From positions 1 through 41,375 of the forward strand of contig JALUXS010000090.1 in NCBI GenBank assembly GCA_027013185.1: a stretch of DNA of 41,375 nt. Reading direction: 5' to 3'. Shown here in pieces: positions 9,191-19,612 of the stretch (position 1 is its first letter; every line of letters starts with the position of its first letter). Made by a program: the position numbers and the translations under genes. The DNA comes from Sulfurimonas sp. GTDB lineage: Bacteria > Campylobacterota > Campylobacteria > Campylobacterales > Sulfurimonadaceae. Below the pieces are notes generated by a model that worked only from the letters and a program-made list of their open reading frames with translations, was not told the DNA's origin and made no database searches.

Positions 9191-10456
9191 TTATGCTTCA
9201 AGTGCTTCTTTGAGATCTTCTATTAAATCTTTAGCACTTTCCAAACCACATGATATTCGTATAAGTCCTTCTGAAACACCGCAAGCAATAAGTTCATTAT
9301 GTGAAAGTTGTTGATGTGTTGTTGATGCCGGATGTGTAATGATTGATTTTGAATCCCCAATATTGACAACAATGGAGTAGAGTTTTGTTGCATTGACAAT
9401 TTTTGTTGCTTTATCAAAACTCTCAACTTCAAAACTAAGCAGTCCACTGCAAAGTCCATCTTGAAAATATTTTTGTGCATTTTTATAGTTTTTATTACTC
9501 TGTAATCCTGGATAGTTTACTTTTTTTACTTTAGGGTGTGATTCTAAAAATTCTGCAAGTATCAGTGCATTTTTAGAATGTTCTTTCATGCGTAATGTAA
9601 GCGTTTCTATTCCTTGAATAAAGAGCCATGAATTAAAGGGTGATAGAGCCGCACCTAAATCGCGTAAAAGTGAAAGTCTGGCTCTGAGTGTATAAGGAGG
9701 CAGTCCAACTTCTGTATAGACTAAACCATGGTAAGAAGCATCTGGTTCATTAAAATGGGCATAACGGGGGTTATCTTTAAGCTTGTTTATAAGGCCTTTT
9801 CTCTCAACCATTATGCCACCTATAGCAAGCCCTTGTCCTGTTGTGTATTTACTGGCACTGTGTACTGTAATATCTGCACCAAATTCAAAAGGACGACATA
9901 AAACAGGAGTCGCTACGGTATTATCTACTATTGTTAAAATATTATGGGAATCTGCAATATTTGTAATGGCTTGTATATCTGCTACATCAATACTTGGATT
10001 TGTAAGTGATTCAAAAAATATTGCTTTTGTCTTTTTATCGACTAAGTTTTGTATCTGCTCTGGTTGATGTACATCAAAAAATCTTGCTTCTATGCCAAAT
10101 CGTTTTAGTGTATGTGCACTGAGTGTAAGACTACCTCCATAAAGTTGTGTAGCACACAATATATTATCACCGGCTTGTGCTGCATTGGCAAGAGCAAAAA
10201 AGATGGCACTCATACCACTTGATGTTGCAATTGCAGCCTCTCCACCTTCTAACTCTGTAAAACGTTTTTCAAAGACATCTGTTGTAGGATTATTTAAACG
10301 GGTATAAATATTTCCAAGTTCTTTTAATGAAAATAAGTTTGCAGCATGCTCGACATCTCTAAATTCATAAGCAGTCGTCTGGTAAATTGGAACAGCCATT
10401 GTTCCTTGTGTGTCTTTTTCATATCCGGCGTGGAGTGCTAATGTTTGTAAATCCAT
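9191..10456 (-). CDS. metY: O-acetylhomoserine sulfhydrylase (PLP-dependent)
   Basis: LALHAGYEKDTQGTMAVPIYQTTAYEF, SASKYTTGQG PLP-lysine region; adjacent to metX. Confidence 0.93.
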   Translation of the reverse strand: MDLQTLALHAGYEKDTQGTMAVPIYQTTAYEFRDVEHAANLFSLKELGNIYTRLNNPTTDVFEKRFTELEGGEAAIATSSGMSAIFFALANAAQAGDNILCATQLYGGSLTLSAHTLKRFGIEARFFDVHQPEQIQNLVDKKTKAIFFESLTNPSIDVADIQAITNIADSHNILTIVDNTVATPVLCRPFEFGADITVHSASKYTTGQGLAIGGIMVERKGLINKLKDNPRYAHFNEPDASYHGLVYTEVGLPPYTLRARLSLLRDLGAALSPFNSWLFIQGIETLTLRMKEHSKNALILAEFLESHPKVKKVNYPGLQSNKNYKNAQKYFQDGLCSGLLSFEVESFDKATKIVNATKLYSIVVNIGDSKSIITHPASTTHQQLSHNELIACGVSEGLIRISCGLESAKDLIEDLKEALEA

Positions 10457-10458
10457 AA

Positions 10459-10917
10459 TTACCCTTTGTTCTTGTGTTGGTTGAGTATTTCATTTTTTAT
10501 ATTTTCTAAAAATTCCAAAATATTTTCTTGATATGTAAGTGTATCATTATTATGTGTAAACTTTAGAAATTCTCTTAGTGCATCAATATCTATTTTTTTT
10601 GCATATCTGGGGATAATTTTTAATTCTTTTTGGATATTTAGTGCAAGAGAATCAAGGTTCAGGCCATTATCTTCTTTGACCTTTTTTACCATCTCTTTGC
10701 TTGAAAGCATAAGTAAATCAGCTCTATCAGTATCTTCTTTGTATAATTTAAGACCAATTCTTTTAATAAGAATATAGTTTTCAACTGTTGCATCTTCATT
10801 GGCAGCAATTAAAAGTGCAAAAATCTTTGCACGAAACTCCAAAGAGCCATGATGGTGCACAAATAATTCACGAAAAGCACTAAAAAAATGGTGTTTTAGT
10901 CTAAAGCTAAGTCTCAT
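10459..10917 (-). CDS. Conserved hypothetical, helical 152-aa protein
   Basis: Intact ORF directly upstream of metY (2-nt gap), same strand; no family recognised. Confidence 0.7.
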   Translation of the reverse strand: MRLSFRLKHHFFSAFRELFVHHHGSLEFRAKIFALLIAANEDATVENYILIKRIGLKLYKEDTDRADLLMLSSKEMVKKVKEDNGLNLDSLALNIQKELKIIPRYAKKIDIDALREFLKFTHNNDTLTYQENILEFLENIKNEILNQHKNKG

Positions 10918-10953
10918 TCATATTCCTTAGAGTGCATTATACATTGAAAATGG

Positions 10954-10959
10954 TATAAT
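10954..10959 (+). promoter_or_regulatory. Probable -10 element (TATAAT) for yebC
   Basis: TATAAT in the divergent intergenic region, about 32 nt upstream of the yebC ATG. Confidence 0.5.
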
Positions 10960-10990
10960 TTCAAAAATAATTGTAAAAAGGAATTTTTTT

Positions 10991-11701
10991 ATGGGTAGAG
11001 CGTTTGAATATCGAAAAGCATCAAAGTTAAAAAGATGGGGAGCAATGTCTAAATTGTTTCCAAAACTTGGTAAAGTAATTACAATGGCAGCAAAAGAGGG
11101 TGGCGGTGATCCTGATATGAATGCAAAACTACGAACTGCAATTCTTAATGCAAAATCTGAAAATATGCCAAAAGACAATATTGATGCAGCTATAAAAAGA
11201 GCTACTGCTAAAGATAGTTCTGACATGAAAGAGGTAAATTTTGAAGGAAAAGCACCACATGGTGTTCTTCTTTTTATAGAATGTGCAACTGATAATAATA
11301 CAAGAACAGTTGCAAATGTAAAAAGTACACTTAATAAAAATGGTGGAGAGATGCTTACAAATGGTTCTTTGGAATTTATGTTTTCACGGAAAGCTATTTT
11401 TGAATTTCCTCTTTCTGAAAATATGGACATTGAAGAGTTGGAACTTGAACTTATAGATGCAGGACTTGAAGAAATTGAAGCAGAAGAAGGTTTAGTATTG
11501 GTTACAACTGATTATACAAGTTTTGGAACGATGCATGAAGCATTGGAAAAAATGGGTGTAGAAATTACAAAAGCAACATTAGAAAGAATAGCAAATACAC
11601 CAATAGAAATTACAGAAGAAGAACATGCTGATGTAGATAAAATACTTGAGAGACTTGAAGATGATGAAGATGTTCAAAAAGTTTATACAAATTTAGCATA
11701 A
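10991..11701 (+). CDS. yebC: YebC/PmpR-family protein
   Basis: [51 protein letters not shown]. Confidence 0.96.
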   Translation: MGRAFEYRKASKLKRWGAMSKLFPKLGKVITMAAKEGGGDPDMNAKLRTAILNAKSENMPKDNIDAAIKRATAKDSSDMKEVNFEGKAPHGVLLFIECATDNNTRTVANVKSTLNKNGGEMLTNGSLEFMFSRKAIFEFPLSENMDIEELELELIDAGLEEIEAEEGLVLVTTDYTSFGTMHEALEKMGVEITKATLERIANTPIEITEEEHADVDKILERLEDDEDVQKVYTNLA

Positions 11702-11707
11702 ATAGCA

Positions 11708-11741
11708 ATGTTACTTAAAACAATTTTTGTTTAAGTAACAT
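11708..11741. terminator. Bidirectional hairpin between convergent yebC and the mshG/ctsF-like gene
   Basis: ATGTTACTTAAA / TTTAAGTAACAT perfect 12-bp arms around ACAATTTTTG. Confidence 0.7.
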
Positions 11742-11749
11742 TTGAGTTT

Positions 11750-12997
11750 TTATCCTGCACCTTGAACGGCTTGTCCAAGATTCCACATAGGTAAAAAGAT
11801 ACCAAGTGCGAGTAAAATAACCATAGATGCAATAATAAGTAGCATAATTGGTTCAATTGCTTCACTGAGTCCATCTATAATAGCATCAAAACGCATCTTG
11901 TAATATTCGGCTACTTTTTTAATCATAGTATCAAGCGTACCACTGTCTTCGCCGGCTCGCACCATTTGTATAATCATATTTTCAAAAAGATTAGTTTCTT
12001 CTAAGCCTTTGTTGAGCGTTCCCCCTTTTTCAACTGTGTGAATAACAGATTGTAGCTTTCTCTTTAAGGGAAGATTATCAACCATTGAAGTCGAAGTCTC
12101 AAGTGCCTCTGCTATAGGGATACCCGCACGAATAAGTTCAGAAAATACTAATGTAAATCTACTTAATGTAGCAAATTTAATAATATTTTTAATTAAGTAT
12201 GTTTTTAGCAAAAATTTATGCCAACCATATCGAATATGTTCATAAGTATTAATGAGGTATTTGAAAATTATAAAAGATAATGCAAGTCCAGCTAAAACGT
12301 AAGGACCAAAATTATTGAAAATATATTCAAGTTTCATTAATATTAATGTTGGCAGAGGTAACTCAGCATGAAGTTGTTCAAAAATACTCTTAAATTTTGG
12401 AACAACATATGATATTAAAATAGTAAAGGCAACTGCCATAGCAATCATCACATTTCGTGGATATGCCATTGCTTTTTTAAATTTTATAATATTGGCACGA
12501 ATTTCTTCAAGCATATCTGCTAAAGAATACAATGCTTCGTCCAAATTACCAGTTTTTTCTCCAAGTTCTACCATTGCAATGGTTAGATTTCCCAGCTCAT
12601 AGCGAAAATTTTGCATCGCTGCTGATATTGAAAGTCCAGCATTAATATCTTCTGCAATTTTTGAAAAAACAAATTTTAAAGCTTCATCTGTCGTAGCATT
12701 TGCAATTTCACTTAAGGAATCATGAATTGATATACCGGCATTTGTCATAACTGCAAGTTGCCTAATGGCTGCAATAAGAGCATCTGGTTTGATTTTTCTT
12801 TTTTTAATGTTTGATAAAAAAGTTGTTTTAAATCTTTTAAGTTGTACATCCAAAGGTTCTTGTGCCTCGGCGACTTTAATTAAAATACCTGAAAATTTTA
12901 ATTTTGCGTAACTATTTGCTTCTTGTTTGTTATCTGCATATAAGCCAATTTCTTCTTTTTTACCTTTTGTTAAGATAGTCGCTACAAAATACTTCAT
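11750..12997 (-). CDS. GspF/PilC/MshG-family inner-membrane platform protein (Campylobacter CtsF-like)
   Basis: 415 aa; duplicated T2SSF pattern (AIRQLAVMTNAGISIHDSL ... FTLVFSELIRAGIPIAEALE), Pro-Gly-containing terminal TM. Confidence 0.92.
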   Translation of the reverse strand: MKYFVATILTKGKKEEIGLYADNKQEANSYAKLKFSGILIKVAEAQEPLDVQLKRFKTTFLSNIKKRKIKPDALIAAIRQLAVMTNAGISIHDSLSEIANATTDEALKFVFSKIAEDINAGLSISAAMQNFRYELGNLTIAMVELGEKTGNLDEALYSLADMLEEIRANIIKFKKAMAYPRNVMIAMAVAFTILISYVVPKFKSIFEQLHAELPLPTLILMKLEYIFNNFGPYVLAGLALSFIIFKYLINTYEHIRYGWHKFLLKTYLIKNIIKFATLSRFTLVFSELIRAGIPIAEALETSTSMVDNLPLKRKLQSVIHTVEKGGTLNKGLEETNLFENMIIQMVRAGEDSGTLDTMIKKVAEYYKMRFDAIIDGLSEAIEPIMLLIIASMVILLALGIFLPMWNLGQAVQGAG

Positions 12998-14730
12998 ACT
13001 TTTGCCACCTTTAAAATCTCTTCTATACTGGTAACTCCATCAATTGCTTTTTGAATACCATTTTGAAAGAGCCCAATAAACCCCTCTTTTTTAGCTTGTT
13101 CAAGCATCTGCTCTTTTGATGTACCTTTTGCAATCATTGAAGAGAGTTCTTCTGATATGTTGAGTACTTCACAGATCATTTCTCTTCCCATATATCCCGT
13201 ATCCGCACATTCTTTACAACCTTTGCCTTTGTAAAATATAGTTCCTTCAGGTATGATTCCTTCAATTTCTTCTAAAACTGAAGCTGATAAATCATCTTCT
13301 ATTTTGCAGTGGGTACATATTTTCCTCACGAGTCTTTGTGCCTGAATAGCCACAAGTGCCCCACTAATTAAGTAATGTTCAATACCCATATCTGACATTC
13401 TTGGAATGGCGCTAATTGCATCATTTGTGTGGAGTGTTGAAATGACCATATGTCCTGTTAAAGCAGCTTTAATTGCAATTTCAAGTGTTTCTTGATCACG
13501 AATTTCTCCAATCATAATTTTATCGGGATCTTGTCTTAATATAGATCGAAGAGCATCGGCAAAGCTAAGTCCTACTTTAGAGTTCACTTGTACTTGTTGG
13601 ATAAGGTTCATTCTATACTCAACAGGATCTTCAACTGTAATAACTTTATCTTCAATATTTCTCAATTCATTTAAAGCACCATAAAGTGTTGTAGTTTTAC
13701 CGCTTCCTGTAGGCCCTGTAACAAGAATAATACCGTAAGGTGCTTTAAGACCTTTTAGAAATTTTTGGTAACTATTGCTGTCCATCCCTGCATCTTCGAG
13801 TCGAACTAAAGCTTTTTGTTTATCCAAAACACGCATAACAATAGATTCACCATATAAAATGGGCAGTGTAGAAATACGAAAATCATATTCTCTTGCTCCA
13901 ACAGATGTTGAAAAACGTCCATCTTGAGGCTTTCTTTTTTCTGCAATATCAAGATTAGCAAGTAATTTTACTCTTGAGGCCAAAGGAGGATAAATATCTT
14001 TTTCAAATATGAACATTTCGGTGAGTTTACCATCAACACGGCCACGAACAACACAGTTTTTCTCTGTTGGCTCGACGTGAATATCACTGGCTCTGGCATT
14101 AATACAAGTTTTGAGAACAACATCAATAAGAAGTAATATGGAAGATGCTTCTTGCTGTTCTTCTATGCTACTGATGGAATTCAGCTCATCCCGTATTTTT
14201 TTGACTAGGTCTTTGATACTGTCTTTTAAACCAATTTTATATAAATAAGAAAGAATTTGTTTTTTTGTTGCCAAAGCAATTTTTAAAATTTTTCTTGGAA
14301 AAAGTCTTTGGATGGCTTCTTGAGCTTCCATATCCAGTGGATCACTAAAAGCAATAGTAATGCTCATATCATCTTGAGAAATTGGAATACTATTGTGCTT
14401 TTCTAGTTGATTGAGAGGAATTCTTTCTATGAGACTATAGTCCATATCTATTGAATCTAGGTCAATAAAGAGTAAATCAAGTTCTTCTGCCAATCTTTCA
14501 AGCACCGATTTTTCTTTAATATAATCATAATTATCAATGATAGAAAGGTCGTAAACACCTTCTCTTATCTTTTGGACTATAAATCTTATAAGTCTCTCTT
14601 TTGTCATAAAACCTGAGAGAGTAAGATCTCGTAATATTAAATTTTCGCTGATACCTTTTGCTAAGAGTCTGTCTACCTGACTCTTCATAATAGAACCGTT
14701 TGCGAGTAAATCTGTCGTTATTCTATCCAC
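12994..14730 (-). CDS. GspE/PilB/MshE-family secretion ATPase (CtsE-like)
   Basis: GPTGSGKTTTLYGAL, DPDKIMIGEIRDQETLEIAIKAALTGHMVISTLHTNDA, CxxC zinc pairs. Confidence 0.95.
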   Translation of the reverse strand: MDRITTDLLANGSIMKSQVDRLLAKGISENLILRDLTLSGFMTKERLIRFIVQKIREGVYDLSIIDNYDYIKEKSVLERLAEELDLLFIDLDSIDMDYSLIERIPLNQLEKHNSIPISQDDMSITIAFSDPLDMEAQEAIQRLFPRKILKIALATKKQILSYLYKIGLKDSIKDLVKKIRDELNSISSIEEQQEASSILLLIDVVLKTCINARASDIHVEPTEKNCVVRGRVDGKLTEMFIFEKDIYPPLASRVKLLANLDIAEKRKPQDGRFSTSVGAREYDFRISTLPILYGESIVMRVLDKQKALVRLEDAGMDSNSYQKFLKGLKAPYGIILVTGPTGSGKTTTLYGALNELRNIEDKVITVEDPVEYRMNLIQQVQVNSKVGLSFADALRSILRQDPDKIMIGEIRDQETLEIAIKAALTGHMVISTLHTNDAISAIPRMSDMGIEHYLISGALVAIQAQRLVRKICTHCKIEDDLSASVLEEIEGIIPEGTIFYKGKGCKECADTGYMGREMICEVLNISEELSSMIAKGTSKEQMLEQAKKEGFIGLFQNGIQKAIDGVTSIEEILKVAKV

Positions 14731-14738
14731 AAGTACTC

Positions 14739-15284
14739 CTACCAGTATACATGACGTTTTAGAATCATTGTATCATAATATTCTTCAATAACCATTTTAT
14801 AGACTTTATAATCTTTTGTAATATAAAGCTTATATGTAAGTTTTTTATCTGTTGGGTCTTGAAAAAGATAAAATGCTCTTGACTCATGTTTGCCAAGTTT
14901 AGAATATAAATCAAAAACTTTAGAAAGAACATAGTCAGTAGAAGGTAATATGTATTTAGAAAGGTCATAATTGTCTATTAGTGCATGATAAAGTAGCTTT
15001 TTTTGCATTAAAATAACTGAAAAATATGCAGCATTTGCTCGGGCTTCTTTTGAAAATTTTAACGTTGCTATAGGAATGGCCAATCTATCAATATAATCAG
15101 CATTAAGGCATCCAAAGGCATATAAACTTACAAACTCTTCATCTTTTTTATACCTTTGAAAATTACTGAATCCTATGCTGCAGACTTTATCATATTTTTT
15201 ATTTTGGTAGAGTGTAAATAAATTTTGTTTCATATTCATAGCATATAGATTACATGTGAGTAAAAAAAGAATTATTATTTTCAT
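14739..15284 (-). CDS. Hypothetical exported protein within the MSHA/Cts-like locus (position resembles CtsX)
   Basis: N-terminal signal-like MKIIILFLLTCNLYA; overlaps the upstream gene by 4 nt; no family recognised. Confidence 0.75.
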   Translation of the reverse strand: MKIIILFLLTCNLYAMNMKQNLFTLYQNKKYDKVCSIGFSNFQRYKKDEEFVSLYAFGCLNADYIDRLAIPIATLKFSKEARANAAYFSVILMQKKLLYHALIDNYDLSKYILPSTDYVLSKVFDLYSKLGKHESRAFYLFQDPTDKKLTYKLYITKDYKVYKMVIEEYYDTMILKRHVYW

Positions 15285-16084
15285 TTAAACTTTCCTGATT
15301 TGATTTCATTTAATAATAGCTCAGCATTACTAGAATGCGAAGATTTAATATACTCTCTAAGCGTAAAAATAGCTTTATTCTTTTTATTTAACTTCACCAA
15401 TGATTTAGCAAATATAATCCAGCTAGCTTCTATATTTGAATTAATCTGATTCGTAATCAGGGCATAATTGTATGACTGTTCATACTTACCGAGTTCATAA
15501 TATTTTTTTGCGACAAAAAGGCTCAGTGCTGGATTATTGTTCTTTTTAAAACGCTTAATTATGTCCATGATATCATTTTGTGTTTCTTTTCTTTCTATTG
15601 TAATATCCGGTTTTTGTTCTTTATGTATTTTAGGAACTTCTTTTATTCTTACATCTTCTATTGTATTTGTAGATGTCTTTTTCTTTATTTTTTTTCGTAT
15701 TCTTTTTGTCGTTTTTTCCTTAATAGGGTCTGAACTATGGGTATAAATTTGTGCTTCATGTTGAATGTTTTTCATAAAGTTCATAGATGGTAAGAGCTTA
15801 TCTTGTTTTTCTGTCTGTAGTTTAGGTTTTGAAATCTTTTTAGCTTTTAGCTGAATTATTGTTTTATTCGTATCTCTTGCTTTTATTTTTTTTATATTTA
15901 CTTGCACATGCTTAACAGTAGGAGATTTTTTAATATGTTGTAGTCTTGTTTTTGTCTGGGTATCGTAAAAAATGTATGTAATGAGTGCTATAATGCTAAG
16001 ACTCACGATAATAAGGGCATAAGGTAAATAAGATTTTATTTTATAAATTTTCCATTGTTTTTCAAGTTCATGAATATTAAGCAT
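15281..16084 (-). CDS. MshN-like single-TM protein with C-terminal TPR-like repeats
   Basis: TM LPYALIIVSLSIIALITYIFY, long basic linker, C-terminal helical repeats (ALSLFVAKKYYELGKYEQSYNYALITNQINSNIEASWIIFAKSLVKLNKKNKAI). Confidence 0.7.
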   Translation of the reverse strand: MLNIHELEKQWKIYKIKSYLPYALIIVSLSIIALITYIFYDTQTKTRLQHIKKSPTVKHVQVNIKKIKARDTNKTIIQLKAKKISKPKLQTEKQDKLLPSMNFMKNIQHEAQIYTHSSDPIKEKTTKRIRKKIKKKTSTNTIEDVRIKEVPKIHKEQKPDITIERKETQNDIMDIIKRFKKNNNPALSLFVAKKYYELGKYEQSYNYALITNQINSNIEASWIIFAKSLVKLNKKNKAIFTLREYIKSSHSSNAELLLNEIKSGKFK

Positions 16085-16886
16085 GTATCAACCCTGTATG
16101 TATAGCAGCCATTTCTACAAATTTATTTGGTACTTTTGTTGTGTTGAGAGGATATATATTACTATGCTGTTCATATGTAGTATAAATATCAAAAAGTGTA
16201 TAAAGTAATTTATTTGTATCTCTATAGTTGCCATGTGTAAGTTTATATATTTTTTTTACTGTATGAGTGCTAAACATATTTGCCGTATCAAAACAGTTCG
16301 CTTTCATTAGCTTTTTTTGTATGTATATTTTCAATTCTGCTTTTGAAGCATTTTCAAGTTCTATAGTTTCCCAAATTCGTGTTTGAAAGTGCTCCTTTGC
16401 TATAAGATCTTCTCGTTCCGTTTTATGGAGTGAAATAACAAATTTAATACTTCTTGTATCTGATAAAAGTCTTATCTTTTCCATTAAGAGTTCAGAATAG
16501 AGTTGCGCTTCATCCAAAAGAACAACAGGTATTTCTTGATTTTCTTGATTTTTTACTATTTTCATAAACTGTGTAAAATTAAGTGTATCGTTATACTTTG
16601 TTTGAAAAATGTCTTGGGCCAAAGTTTTATAAAATTCACTCTCATCTAAAATTGGTGTTTGATAAAGGTAAATATTGCTCGATTCACAAAGGTCATGGTG
16701 GAGCTTTGTTAAGAACATACTCTTACCAGTTCCTGGTTTGCCATATAAAAGAATCATCTTAAGAGGTTTTTTAATGGAGTCTTTTAAAGATTGATATATA
16801 GTTGATACACGATCTAACTGTACATAATCTTTAGAGTTGACTGTATCTAAGAAAACATTTTTGGAATTAACAAAGATACTGTTCAT
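16077..16886 (-). CDS. MshM/ExeA/GspA-type AAA ATPase (CtsP-like)
   Basis: Walker A LLYGKPGTGKS, Walker B VVLLDEAQL. Confidence 0.85.
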   Translation of the reverse strand: MNSIFVNSKNVFLDTVNSKDYVQLDRVSTIYQSLKDSIKKPLKMILLYGKPGTGKSMFLTKLHHDLCESSNIYLYQTPILDESEFYKTLAQDIFQTKYNDTLNFTQFMKIVKNQENQEIPVVLLDEAQLYSELLMEKIRLLSDTRSIKFVISLHKTEREDLIAKEHFQTRIWETIELENASKAELKIYIQKKLMKANCFDTANMFSTHTVKKIYKLTHGNYRDTNKLLYTLFDIYTTYEQHSNIYPLNTTKVPNKFVEMAAIHTGLIHA

Positions 16887-16898
16887 CTATCTAAGACC

Positions 16899-18524
16899 TT
16901 ACTTGTTTTCGTTATGTGTATTAAGTTTGACTATCTTTTTCTTTTTTAAAGCAGACTTTGGCTGTAAAAGTGAATCACTAATACCTTCATAGCCTAAATC
17001 AGAAAGTGAAAGAGAGTTTTTTTCTTTTTTTATAATATGTGGTGATATAATAATAACAAGTTCTTCAACCGTCTTAAGTACTTTTTCATGTTTAAATAAA
17101 TACCCAAGGATTGGAATACTTCCTAAAATAGGAACTTGATTAGTGTCATTAGTTCTTTTAGAGGTAATAAGACCACCTAAAATAATTCTACTTCCATCTT
17201 TTACTGTTACAACTGAAGATAATTGACGGCGGCTTAAATCGGGTGGCATAGTTCTACCTGTATTTGCAGTTTTTGAAATATCTGTGGTTGTTTCTGAAAT
17301 GGAAGGGTTAATTTTTAAAGTGATTGTTTTATCATCAGAAATTTCAGGAGTAATAGTTAATAAAACACCCGCAAATACAGAATTAACACTATCATTTTGT
17401 GTAGTTGCTGCTACACCGCCGCCTGTTCCTTGTTGATTGGTTGAAGATATGATTTTATAAAAGTATTCTGTTCCTGCAGTGATTAATGCCGGTTGATTAT
17501 TTAATGTTAATACCTTAGGATTAGAAATAGATTTAACTTTTCCTTGTGTCTTTAAAAATTTAATTACTTCTGTGAGTTGACCACTAGCACTCATAGTTAA
17601 AAGCTGTGAAGCACTTCCACCAACGGCCGCGGTATCTGTTATAACACCATCAGCAGGGATAGTTGTCGTTATATTATTATAATTCGCAGCACTCGCTGAG
17701 AGTTTAATATTTTGAAGGGCATAGAGCTGTTTCCAGTCTATTCCTGTTGATCTTCCTTTACTCATTGTGACAGAAAGAAGCTGTACATCAATAAGCACCT
17801 GTAGTTTTACTTTGTCCTGAAGTTTTTTAAGATAACTTGCAAATCGCTTCAGTTGTTTATCTGTAGCAGTGACAGTAATAAGTCCTGCATTTTTATTAAT
17901 AATTGGAGCAGGTGCTTTATATGAATCAGTAGGACGATTTAAAATACTTTGAAATTCTGTATCAAGTTGTTCCCAAAATTTCACTTCATCAGAACTTTCT
18001 ATTTTAATACCTGTATCTGATGTGGAATTTCCACCTGTTCCTGTTCCACTTTGACCTGTAGAAGAAGATGTAGTCGTCGCTGCTGCTGTAGCACCTACAG
18101 CTCCTCCCTGTTGAGCATTAGATGAAGAACTTAATGTAACATCAGTACTCCCTGTACTTTTTCTTTGTGATAAAATATAATCTATATTAAAAACTTTTGT
18201 TTTTAAATAAGAAATTTTTAGTAAATTATTTTCAAGCGTGTAAGAAAGGTTATGCTCCGTTAAAATAATATTTAATACTTCATTAATAGTCAAGTTTTTT
18301 AAGTTTGTTTTATTTAATCGTGTCTTTAAAAATTTTTGGGCATTAGAATCAGTTACAATAATACTAAAACCACACTCATCACTGAGTTGTTCTATAAAGT
18401 CACCAATCCTTGTGTTCTTGGCAGAACTTATACTAAAAAGTTCATAAGAACAGTCCGCAAAACTGCTTGTCCAAAGCATCATTGTAAGTAAAGTTGTATA
18501 AAGTGATGTTTTAATAAGTTTCAT
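16899..18524 (-). CDS. Secretin, MshL/PilQ/GspD family (CtsD-like)
   Basis: Signal peptide, STN-like domain, Ser/Thr/Gly/Ala-rich linker, secretin core VPILGSIPILGYLFKHEKVLKTVEELVIIISPHII. Confidence 0.93.
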   Translation of the reverse strand: MKLIKTSLYTTLLTMMLWTSSFADCSYELFSISSAKNTRIGDFIEQLSDECGFSIIVTDSNAQKFLKTRLNKTNLKNLTINEVLNIILTEHNLSYTLENNLLKISYLKTKVFNIDYILSQRKSTGSTDVTLSSSSNAQQGGAVGATAAATTTSSSTGQSGTGTGGNSTSDTGIKIESSDEVKFWEQLDTEFQSILNRPTDSYKAPAPIINKNAGLITVTATDKQLKRFASYLKKLQDKVKLQVLIDVQLLSVTMSKGRSTGIDWKQLYALQNIKLSASAANYNNITTTIPADGVITDTAAVGGSASQLLTMSASGQLTEVIKFLKTQGKVKSISNPKVLTLNNQPALITAGTEYFYKIISSTNQQGTGGGVAATTQNDSVNSVFAGVLLTITPEISDDKTITLKINPSISETTTDISKTANTGRTMPPDLSRRQLSSVVTVKDGSRIILGGLITSKRTNDTNQVPILGSIPILGYLFKHEKVLKTVEELVIIISPHIIKKEKNSLSLSDLGYEGISDSLLQPKSALKKKKIVKLNTHNENK

Positions 18525-18533
18525 GTGATATCC

Positions 18534-18980
18534 CTATTTATTTTTAAATTTTATGTGTCTATTTCTACTCGCAGTAGAAAGACGTATTTTTTTGTTTTTT
18601 CTAATAAGTACAACGGATGTCCTATTAACCTTCTTAAGCTTATATCCATAAATATATTTACCTTCTTTATACCATTTTCCATTAATCATCGCTGATTTAT
18701 TTAAAATAGCTTCAAGTCTAAAATAAATTGATGATTTTCTTTTTGTAACTGTTTTATACTTAGCATAAGGTGAAGTTACACCTTTTGTATTTTTTTGTAC
18801 AGTTGAATCATCAGCTTTTTCTAAAAAGATAAATGGGCTTTTTACTTTTGAAATTGCGGTATTTGAAATACCGATTCTTTCTGGCTTAATAGCTTCTATC
18901 TGTTCATCAACCCATGCAAGCTCATTTGAAAAGAGTTGGGTTGTTAACAACAGTAATAATATGAAATATAAATTTTTCAT
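18534..18980 (-). CDS. MshK/PilP/GspC-HR-like periplasmic protein (CtsR position)
   Basis: Signal peptide MKNLYFILLLLLTTQLFS; C-terminal LEAILNKSAMINGKWYKEGKYIYGYKLKKVNRTSVVLIRKNKKIRLS resembles an HR/MshK domain. ATG at 18980 (overlapping the previous stop) preferred over 18998. Confidence 0.68.
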   Translation of the reverse strand: MKNLYFILLLLLTTQLFSNELAWVDEQIEAIKPERIGISNTAISKVKSPFIFLEKADDSTVQKNTKGVTSPYAKYKTVTKRKSSIYFRLEAILNKSAMINGKWYKEGKYIYGYKLKKVNRTSVVLIRKNKKIRLSTASRNRHIKFKNK

Positions 18981-19612
18981 TAGTATGTAATCCCCCATAC
19001 AGATATATTTAAATCAGAGTTTAATTCTTTATCTGCATTGATTTTAAAGTTATGAAGATCTACTACTAATTCGCTTTGTTCAAGAGAATTAATAAACTTG
19101 AGTGTATTTTGAAAATTTGCTGTTGATTCAATTGAAATATCAAGAATATGCCCAAATGAATTTTCTGTTTTTGCATACTTATTTGTCAAATGAAGTAATT
19201 TAACATCATATTTTTGTGCATTTTTTGCAATAGAATCAATATACTGTCCCCATACTCTCTCATCATAGATAAGTGAAGATATAGTTTCAATTTTACTTTT
19301 TATATAAGTATTTGTATCTTTAATAGAAGCTATTTCACCATTTATTTTTTGAATTTCTCTAGTGAGTTGGACTATTTTTGCTTCCGGATTTTGTCGTAAA
19401 AAACGTTGATCAGTAGTGATTTTCAGATTCAAGCTCTTAACATGTTCTCTCGTCTTTTCAAAGTTGGCAAATGAACTATCCCAAAATAAGAGATACGCAA
19501 AAGAAAAAATAGCCGCAACAATCATAATATATGTGAGATACTTGTCTTTTGGCGTTTTGTCCTTAAATGCACTATCTATTCTATGTAGATAATCTTCAAT
19601 ACGGATTTTCAT
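18980..19612 (-). CDS. PilO/MshJ-like inner-membrane assembly protein
   Basis: Cytoplasmic N-terminus, single TM, coiled coil, ferredoxin-like periplasmic domain (FQNTLKFINSLEQSELVVDLHNFKI). Confidence 0.8.
   Translation of the reverse strand: MKIRIEDYLHRIDSAFKDKTPKDKYLTYIMIVAAIFSFAYLLFWDSSFANFEKTREHVKSLNLKITTDQRFLRQNPEAKIVQLTREIQKINGEIASIKDTNTYIKSKIETISSLIYDERVWGQYIDSIAKNAQKYDVKLLHLTNKYAKTENSFGHILDISIESTANFQNTLKFINSLEQSELVVDLHNFKINADKELNSDLNISVWGITY

Noticed and set aside
10927-11430. 167-aa minus-strand ORF opposite yebC
   Set aside because: Fully antisense to the highly conserved yebC gene; no recognisable family.
17970-18170. Ser/Thr/Gly/Ala-rich segment in the secretin as a possible repeat or contaminant
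   Set aside because: It is in frame and lies between the STN-like domain and the secretin N-domain; flexible linkers here are common in secretins.
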